The position numbers and the translations under genes were made by a program. A model generated the notes under the pieces. The model was given only the letters and a program-made list of their open reading frames with translations, did not search any database and was not told where the DNA came from. Shown one piece after another: positions 24,723 to 29,836 of a stretch of DNA of 29,836 nucleotides (its first letter is position 1; each line of letters opens with the position of its first letter). Where the stretch lies: positions 1-29,836 of the forward strand of contig CAYYPK010000065.1 in assembly GCA_964473525.1 (NCBI GenBank), given 5' to 3'. The DNA comes from GCA-2687025 sp964473525 (lineage in GTDB: Bacteria; Poribacteria; WGA-4E; GCA-2687025).

Positions 24723-25664
24723 ATGAGATGTCTAAGGGAACACGCGTTACCACTGCTGATAGCGGGAGCGGCTACGCTATCGGTCTACGCGACGGAGCCC
24801 GCGCCGGACCCAGTCGCCGCGCCCGACCAGGCGGCCGGGCTGTCAGCTCGCCGTCTAGTCAGAGACCACATGCGCGAGATAGATGAGCACCGCGCTGTGT
24901 TCGCCAGCGCCGCGGCGATGCTAGGCGACCCGGACGTAGGCGTGCGACACAACGCGATCCACGTCGTTGTCAGCGCGGCGCGTTCCGCCAACGTGCTCAG
25001 CGCCGTCCCCCAGGAGCGCCAGGCAGCGTCGGCGCTACGGGCGGACGCCCTTCAGGCCATCAGCGCGAGAGTACCTGTTGAGTACCACCCGAAGATCCGC
25101 GCGTCCATCACGATGGCGGCAGGCGCCCTGGCTGTAGATGGAAGCGTGCCACTGCTCATCGCGATGGCCGACGACCCGGTCACGTACGTGGCACGGCACG
25201 CGATACGCGGGCTTGGCAGGGCGGGCCGGTCGAATCCGCTGCTCCTGGCCACGATCATCCCGTACCTGGAAGAGCGGCTGACGGTGGAGCTGGACGCGCT
25301 CGCGGTCGAGAATGTCGGCTACGTCGACAGCATTGTGCGCGCGCTCGGTCATCTGGATGACAGGCGAGCGTTGGTCGCCGTGGAAAGAGCGGGCCGACAT
25401 GCCAGCTTTGGACTCACGGTAAGCGTCGTTGCCGCCTTGCAGAGCTTCGCGCAGAGAAGTCGCTACGCCGACCTGAATGAAGACGCGACATTCCGGCGCG
25501 GGGCCATCGCGGCGGCCGACCGCAACAGAGCCGAAGACCTGATCACGGAAGCAGCGCAGTTCCATAGCGGCGAAGTAGGACTCGTTGCGGAACGTGCGCT
25601 GCTGCGTCTTGCGGCGAGAGACAGCCAGATGCGTGGCCCAGGAACCGCAGAACTGAAGCCGTAG
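24723..25664 (+). CDS. Cassette-4 secreted HEAT-repeat protein
   Basis: This 313-residue protein has a signal peptide (LPLLIAGAATLSVYA) followed by helical HEAT-type repeats. Examples are MLGDPDVGVRHNAIHVVVSA, SVPLLIAMADDPVTYVARHA then IRGLGRAG, and VDSIVRALGHLDDRRALVAV. GGAGAG precedes the ATG. It sits in the same relative slot as the small helical proteins of cassettes 1-3 but lacks their DIPLP and AHDS signatures, so it may be an analogue rather than an orthologue. It is probably a protein-binding scaffold in the envelope. Confidence 0.75.
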   Translation: MRCLREHALPLLIAGAATLSVYATEPAPDPVAAPDQAAGLSARRLVRDHMREIDEHRAVFASAAAMLGDPDVGVRHNAIHVVVSAARSANVLSAVPQERQAASALRADALQAISARVPVEYHPKIRASITMAAGALAVDGSVPLLIAMADDPVTYVARHAIRGLGRAGRSNPLLLATIIPYLEERLTVELDALAVENVGYVDSIVRALGHLDDRRALVAVERAGRHASFGLTVSVVAALQSFAQRSRYADLNEDATFRRGAIAAADRNRAEDLITEAAQFHSGEVGLVAERALLRLAARDSQMRGPGTAELKP

Positions 25665-25722
25665 CGGAGTCAACGGCTGCACAGCCGCCTGGCTGGCGAC
25701 CCCAACTCGACCGAGGCCCACA

Positions 25723-26733
25723 GTGAAGGTGAAGCGCGTGAGAAGTATTCCTCTGGTACACGCACTACTGATCATTGTTGCAGTAGTCGCTAGTGGCGGT
25801 CGCGCCGTTGCGTTCGAGGTGACGGCAATAGGTGGCGACCTCTACAACCAGATGCCTGGACAGTCCATGTCCGCTTACCTGGAGACCGATGCGCAGTTTA
25901 GCCGCGCCGACTGGGAGGTGGACGGCGTCCGTGTCTGGCGGGAATGTGTACCCGCCGCAGAGAGCGTGTTCACGACCGCCCTGGCCACGAGCTCCGCTGC
26001 AACCACTCCCTACACCATCACCGCCAGAGCGTTCGAGCCGGGGACCGCGTCGCCCGACGAGGACTCTTACACGGCGCACGCCTGGACCGTCGACATCTTC
26101 GACGACGCCTTGGTCCTCGACATCACTGTGTACGATGATGGCGCACCGACCACCGTCACCGTGTGGGATTCGGCGGCCAGGGCCTTCGTGGTACCCGCCT
26201 CGCAAGTACGGGTCGCGGAGTACGGCCGCCGCCCGCAACAGCCCTTCGAAACCGGCCCCGGGGGCTCGCCCGATCCGTCGTATGGGTACGTCCCACCCAA
26301 GGGCGGCCCCAGGAAGGATCCCCAAGGCCGTTGGTTGGACAGAGGCAAAGGGCGATGGAAACGGCATAACGACCACCCTGACATACACTGGGATGTCGAG
26401 CCATTTCCCTACCGGCCCGGCGTCTATGTCGTGGTGCGGCCTCCTCTGGAACCGACAGCGGACGATCCGAATCCCCAGCCGACGGTAGAACCGAAACATG
26501 AGGACGCGCGCGACAAAGCGACGGACATCCAAGACGCCATTGAGGAGCACGGCCTGAACTTGAATTGGTTCTCACCTGGTGAGATAGTCACCGTGTTGGG
26601 GGGCACCGTTGCGACCGTGGGTGTGGGCTACATCGTCTACCGCATCGTGCGGGGCGGCGCGGGCGTTGGGATCACAGTCTTCTCCGGGGGCGCAGCGACG
26701 GGGCCAGGCATCTGGTTAGTCTTCGGTCCATAG
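25723..26733 (+). CDS. Cassette-4 secreted protein with toxin-like segment and C-terminal hydrophobic region
   Basis: GTG 25723 follows GAGG at fair spacing; the product is 336 residues. A signal peptide (VHALLIIVAVVASGGRAVA) is followed by a beta-rich domain to about residue 170. A Pro/Gly/Arg/Lys-rich stretch then contains YVPPKGGPRKDPQGRWLDRG and IHWDVEPFPYRPGVYVVVRP. The GG-rk-G-W-x(n)-H-x-HWDV-x(n)-Y-x-V-x-P pattern reminds me of C-terminal RNase-like domains of polymorphic toxins, but the match is from memory and partial. The last 60 residues have a hydrophobic segment (IVTVLGGTVATVGVGYIVY), then glycine-rich sequence. A toxin domain would normally be at the extreme C-terminus, which argues for caution. 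The WG genes follow 16 bp later. Confidence 0.5.
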   Translation: MKVKRVRSIPLVHALLIIVAVVASGGRAVAFEVTAIGGDLYNQMPGQSMSAYLETDAQFSRADWEVDGVRVWRECVPAAESVFTTALATSSAATTPYTITARAFEPGTASPDEDSYTAHAWTVDIFDDALVLDITVYDDGAPTTVTVWDSAARAFVVPASQVRVAEYGRRPQQPFETGPGGSPDPSYGYVPPKGGPRKDPQGRWLDRGKGRWKRHNDHPDIHWDVEPFPYRPGVYVVVRPPLEPTADDPNPQPTVEPKHEDARDKATDIQDAIEEHGLNLNWFSPGEIVTVLGGTVATVGVGYIVYRIVRGGAGVGITVFSGGAATGPGIWLVFGP

Positions 26734-26749
26734 CAGGGGGTGCCACAGG

Positions 26750-27778
26750 TTGACAAGCTACTACGGCTTCGTCAGGGTGTCAGGGGACTTCGCGATACCC
26801 CCGATCTACGAGCACGTGACGCAATTCGAGGAAGGTCGAGCGCGCTACGTAGTTCGGGGAAAGGTCGGATTCCTTGCGCAAGACGGCCGCGAGGCAATCG
26901 CGGCGCGCTTTGGTGACGCCGGCCCGTACCGCGAGGGCTTCGCGGCCGTAGTCGAGTGGGACTACGACCTGCACGGGAAGGACGTATCGCGCGAACAGGC
27001 CGGGGCCGTCCTGCAGGCCAACAGGCCGCTGGGCTACATAGACAAGGCGGGCGACTGCGCCATCCCCCCGGCTTTCATTCACGGGCAGGCGTTCTCGGGG
27101 GGTTTGGCGGCTGTCGAACATGAGGTAGGCAGATACGGGTTCGTCGACACGGCGGGCAACATCAGCCCGGTGGACGCGAAATGGGTGGTCTCGTTCTGTG
27201 AGGGACGCGCGCGGTTCGCCGCGGCGGATGCGCGGAAGGGCTTCTACGACAGCCAGCTGCGTGTGGTGATTCCACCATCGTATCGGCAGGCGTTTGACTT
27301 CTGCGAGGGCATCGCCCGGGTTCGCGAAGAACGCGGTGATGAGCGCTCGCACTTCCTCAACCCGGATGGCGATCGCGTTCTGACGTTCGAAGGCCCCTGC
27401 GATGAGGAATTCAGCAATGGGCTGCTAGCCGCGCGCCAAGGAGCACATTGGGGGTACATCAACAAGGGCGGCGAGTGGGTGATCCCGCCTGCGTACACAA
27501 CTCGCCCAGCCACGTTCAACGAGGGCTTCGCCACTGTCGCCGTCGATGACAGGTACGGGTTCATCAACACACAGGGTGATGTCGCTGTGGAGCCTCAGTA
27601 CGAGGCCCTCTACCCAATATCTGGAGGGCTTGCGGCCGTCTATGTCAACGGGCTGTGGGGGTTCCTGAACGCCGCTGGGGACATGGTCATCGACCCACAG
27701 TTCGCGGAGCCAGGCATCTTCTCCGAGGGTTTGTGCGGCGTGGGCGTTGCGGCGGGCGCCGCGAGCCGCGCCGGATAG
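26750..27778 (+). CDS. WG-repeat protein 1 (cytoplasmic, no signal peptide)
   Basis: This 342-residue protein is made almost wholly of about nine WG (KWG) repeats. Typical units are YYGFVRVSGDFAIPPIYEHV, HWGYINKGGEWVIPPAY, YGFINTQGDVAVEPQYEALY and LWGFLNAAGDMVIDPQF, each followed by an x-EGLAAV strand. Such repeats form beta-rich, probably propeller-like binding proteins. The proposed start is TTG 26750 after AGGGGG; no in-frame ATG fits. The repeats begin at residue 4, so there is no signal peptide, unlike almost every other cassette product. It follows the secreted protein by 16 bp in the same presumed operon. Confidence 0.8.
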   Translation: MTSYYGFVRVSGDFAIPPIYEHVTQFEEGRARYVVRGKVGFLAQDGREAIAARFGDAGPYREGFAAVVEWDYDLHGKDVSREQAGAVLQANRPLGYIDKAGDCAIPPAFIHGQAFSGGLAAVEHEVGRYGFVDTAGNISPVDAKWVVSFCEGRARFAAADARKGFYDSQLRVVIPPSYRQAFDFCEGIARVREERGDERSHFLNPDGDRVLTFEGPCDEEFSNGLLAARQGAHWGYINKGGEWVIPPAYTTRPATFNEGFATVAVDDRYGFINTQGDVAVEPQYEALYPISGGLAAVYVNGLWGFLNAAGDMVIDPQFAEPGIFSEGLCGVGVAAGAASRAG

Positions 27779-27834
27779 GCGACCCGCCTCGTCCTCGGTC
27801 AGGCGCGCGCATCGCGCATTCGAGCGGCACTCCC

Positions 27835-28098
27835 TCACCTTCTGCGGTCTGTACGGCTGGTGGGAACGGGGTGGGCGTGGCCCGCGTCGGAGTCGACTCC
27901 CCACTCGGCGTGGTCGGCGATGTCCCAGGCCATCTTGCCGTCAAGCCACGGCAGATTGGCTCCCGTGACGAACGTGGACGGCTCACGCTCCGCACGGCAC
28001 GCGGCGAACAGCAGGCTGCCGGCCAGCAGCGCGGAAACGGCCAGGCGAGTCGTTGCCGGGGTGGTTGACGGGGCGGTTGTATACTTCACGGATGCCAT
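27835..28098 (-). pseudogene. Truncated copy of the glycoside hydrolase 5' end
   Basis: Reading leftward from the ATG at 28098, the protein is nearly identical to the first 69 or so residues of the hydrolase at 21341: signal and lipobox (LLFAAC), GANLPWLDGKMAWDIADHA, EWGV. Similarity stops abruptly near 27899, and a short unrelated tail leads to a stop at 27835. The barrel with both catalytic glutamates is missing. It is part of the segmental duplication with copy 1 at 21142-21465. Confidence 0.85.
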
Positions 28099-28221
28099 GG
28101 GCGGGCGCGGTGTGTCACACATAGCGGCTCCCCGACGGTAAGCGGAGGCCCGGACTTGCGCAATGGCTGCGGCTACATCAACGTCGCGGGGGAGTTCGTG
28201 GCGCCGCCGGTGTACGATGGT
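27899..28221. repeat. Segmental duplication, copy 2
   Basis: This matches 21142-21465 in the same orientation, with scattered substitutions and small indels. Here the WG-gene start is intact and the hydrolase is truncated, the reverse of copy 1. Confidence 0.85.
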
Positions 28222-29178
28222 GTCACGCACTTCTCCGAGGGTCGCGGGCATGTCCGTACCGGGAGGGCAGTTGGATACGTGTCGCGGGAAGGCGACGAAG
28301 TTATTCCAACGCGCTATGGCTATGCGGACTGGTTCCACGAAGGGTTGGCTGCAGCCATGGACTGGGATCCCCGCGTACACGCCTCGGCAACGCCTCCCGC
28401 CAGCCAAGCGGCGCTTGAGAAGAACCAGGGCGTGGGGTATATAGACGCCTCGGGGCGATACACCATCGAGCCTTCCTACGTTGAGGCCCAGGAGTTCTCC
28501 GAAGGGCTAGCGGCGGTCGCCTGCGAGCTCGATAGTTGGGCGTTTATAGACAGAAGCGGCGAGATGCGCCCCGTGAATGGCAGGCGCGTTCGACCGTTCC
28601 GCGAGGGCCGCGCCCAGTTCGAGGCCAGTGACGGCCGTTGCGGTTTCCTCGGCCCCGATCTAGACGTGGTCATTCCAGCCACTTACGCGGGTGCAGGCGA
28701 CTTCAGCGATGGCCTCGCCTGGGCAACTGAGGACTACGGGCAGGCCTGCAGCTACTTCCTGGGTCCCGATGGAGAGCGCGTGTTGAGATTCGACGCGCCC
28801 TGCGACATGGAGTTCAGCGACGGTCTGCTGGCGGTCAGAGAGGGCGATCTCTGGGGTTACGTGAACCGACAACAGGAGTGGGTGATACGCCCAGCATTCG
28901 ACTTCTGTTACCCCTTCCTCGAGCAGATGACGACGATTCAGGTGGACGGAATGTGGGGCTTCCTAACGGCCCAAGGCGACATCGCCGTCGAGCCGCGCTA
29001 CGATGGGGCGTGGCCATTCTCTGAGGGGCTCGCCGCAGTTAGGGTTGGCCCCGTCTGGGGCTTCATCAACGCGAGCGGAGACATGGTGATCGACCCGCAA
29101 TTCGGTGAGGCTGGTATGTTCCACGAGGGACGTTGCGCCGCTGCGGTTCCATCCGACGTTGCGCAACGCATCTCGTAG
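28156..29178 (+). CDS. WG-repeat protein 2 (cytoplasmic, no signal peptide)
   Basis: This 340-residue paralogue of the WG protein at 26750 has the same nine-repeat layout. Units include CGYINVAGEFVAPPVYDGV, VGYIDASGRYTIEPSYVEA, LWGYVNRQQEWVIRPAF and VWGFINASGDMVIDPQF. The start is TTG 28156, with GGAGG seven bases upstream; the same signal is present in the decayed copy at 21401. No signal peptide is present. It is divergent from the hydrolase remnant, which suggests that this WG gene carried its own promoter in the shared 60-base intergenic DNA. Confidence 0.8.
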   Translation: MRNGCGYINVAGEFVAPPVYDGVTHFSEGRGHVRTGRAVGYVSREGDEVIPTRYGYADWFHEGLAAAMDWDPRVHASATPPASQAALEKNQGVGYIDASGRYTIEPSYVEAQEFSEGLAAVACELDSWAFIDRSGEMRPVNGRRVRPFREGRAQFEASDGRCGFLGPDLDVVIPATYAGAGDFSDGLAWATEDYGQACSYFLGPDGERVLRFDAPCDMEFSDGLLAVREGDLWGYVNRQQEWVIRPAFDFCYPFLEQMTTIQVDGMWGFLTAQGDIAVEPRYDGAWPFSEGLAAVRVGPVWGFINASGDMVIDPQFGEAGMFHEGRCAAAVPSDVAQRIS

Positions 29179-29269
29179 CCGCAAGAGGCCCGTTGAGCCC
29201 GGGCGCCGCCGGTTTGGGGCTCGGTGTCCTCGTGATCGTGGGCCCGTAGGTAGTGAGGAAGGTCTGGTC

Positions 29270-29785
29270 GTGTCAACCCGCGTTGGATTCATCGGTACCT
29301 CGGGCGCATTCGTCATTCCGCCAGTCTACCGCGACGTACAGGATTTCTCGGAGGGCGTAGCGGGAGTTCGTCTAGATGACCGACTGGCGTTCGTGGCCCG
29401 CGACGGGCGAGAAGTGATCCCTGAGAGATTCGCCGAGGCGAAATGGTTCAGCGAAGGCCTCGCTTCGGTCGTTGAATGGAGCCCTACCTTGGCCGCAGCC
29501 GCGACGTGCCGGGCTCGCGCGCACGCCCTGCGCCAGAAAGAGAAATCGGTGGGGTATGTCGACCGCGCGGGGGAATATGCCATAGAGCCGGCGTTCATCT
29601 ATGGCGACTGGTTCTCTGAGGGCCTGGCAGGCGTAGAATACGACGTGGGAAGATGGGGGTTCGTCAACGCAGCCGGGCACACACGTCCTGTTGAGGGATG
29701 TCCGTACGCGTTTCGCGAGGGGTACGCGCGATTCGAGGCAGATGATGGACGCCAGGGCTTTCTCGACAGCGATCTGCGCGTGTGA
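29270..29785 (+). CDS. WG-repeat protein 3, truncated
   Basis: GTG 29270 follows GAGGAAGG and starts VGFIGTSGAFVIPPVYRDV, the same opening repeat as its two paralogues. About four repeats follow (AFVARDGREVIPERF, VGYVDRAGEYAIEPAF, WGFVNAAGHTRPV), and the fifth starts with GFLDSDLRV before a TGA at 29783-29785. The paralogues continue at this point for about 170 more residues. The bases after the stop to the window end do not resemble the missing part. It is therefore a half-length protein (171 residues), a truncated pseudogene, or disrupted by an insertion whose remainder lies outside the window. Confidence 0.7.
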   Translation: MSTRVGFIGTSGAFVIPPVYRDVQDFSEGVAGVRLDDRLAFVARDGREVIPERFAEAKWFSEGLASVVEWSPTLAAAATCRARAHALRQKEKSVGYVDRAGEYAIEPAFIYGDWFSEGLAGVEYDVGRWGFVNAAGHTRPVEGCPYAFREGYARFEADDGRQGFLDSDLRV

Positions 29786-29836
29786 GGGTGTACATAGATC
29801 GGTGTAAACGACCATGGCTGATATAGCATGGGGGTC

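Noticed and set aside
1..29836. CRISPR array or insertion sequence
   Set aside because: I saw no regularly spaced short repeats, transposase motifs or terminal inverted repeats. The repeated blocks are paralogous genes and one segmental duplication.
29813..29836. Start of a further gene (ATG GCT GAT ...) at the right edge
   Set aside because: Only eight codons are visible and there is no clear ribosome site; not enough to call.

Overview
The window is GC-rich bacterial DNA. The best taxonomic hint is a C-terminal domain, present in three intact copies, that opens with PNPFNPETWIPY and runs on through a YWDGRN motif. I associate this FlgD/Por-tail-like domain, together with LamG proteins and secreted TPR proteins, with Candidatus Poribacteria and related uncultivated phyla. 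This is recognition from memory, not a search result. A 10-N scaffold gap suggests a metagenome-assembled genome.

Left edge (1-3287): a mobile island end. It holds the 3' part of a type I restriction-modification operon (hsdM cut by the window edge, then complete hsdS), an HNH-like gene broken by two frameshifts, and the 3' half of a tRNA-Lys(TTT), which is a typical integration site.

3368-5158: two divergent genes for secreted beta-sandwich proteins, one galactose-binding-like and one LamG. They share a C-terminal tag (LT-S/T-TWAR-x-K).

5363-18877: three tandem copies of a secreted-protein operon. The order is head protein with PNPFNPE tail, TPR protein, metzincin-like metallopeptidase, and one to three small helical HEAT-like proteins. 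Cassettes 1 and 3 start with the same sigma70-like promoter and conserved leader. Cassette 2 has lost its promoter, its head gene is a remnant, its peptidase has two in-frame TGA codons, and one helical gene has a frameshift.

18926-21341: a membrane GT2 glycosyltransferase (XagB-like) converging on, and overlapping, a lipoprotein clan-A glycoside hydrolase. They look like a polysaccharide synthesis and trimming pair.

21694-29785: a fourth cassette with the same promoter, head and TPR genes. Its downstream cargo differs: two unrecognised secreted proteins (one with a stretch resembling polymorphic toxins and a C-terminal hydrophobic segment), a HEAT-repeat protein, and three tandem WG-repeat genes without signal peptides. 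A duplicated segment places a decayed WG gene start near 21.4 kb and a decayed hydrolase start near 28.0 kb.

Nearly all cassette products carry Sec signal peptides. The working picture is an amplified, exchangeable cell-envelope or secreted module with a constant front (promoter, head, TPR) and variable cargo. Its function is unknown.
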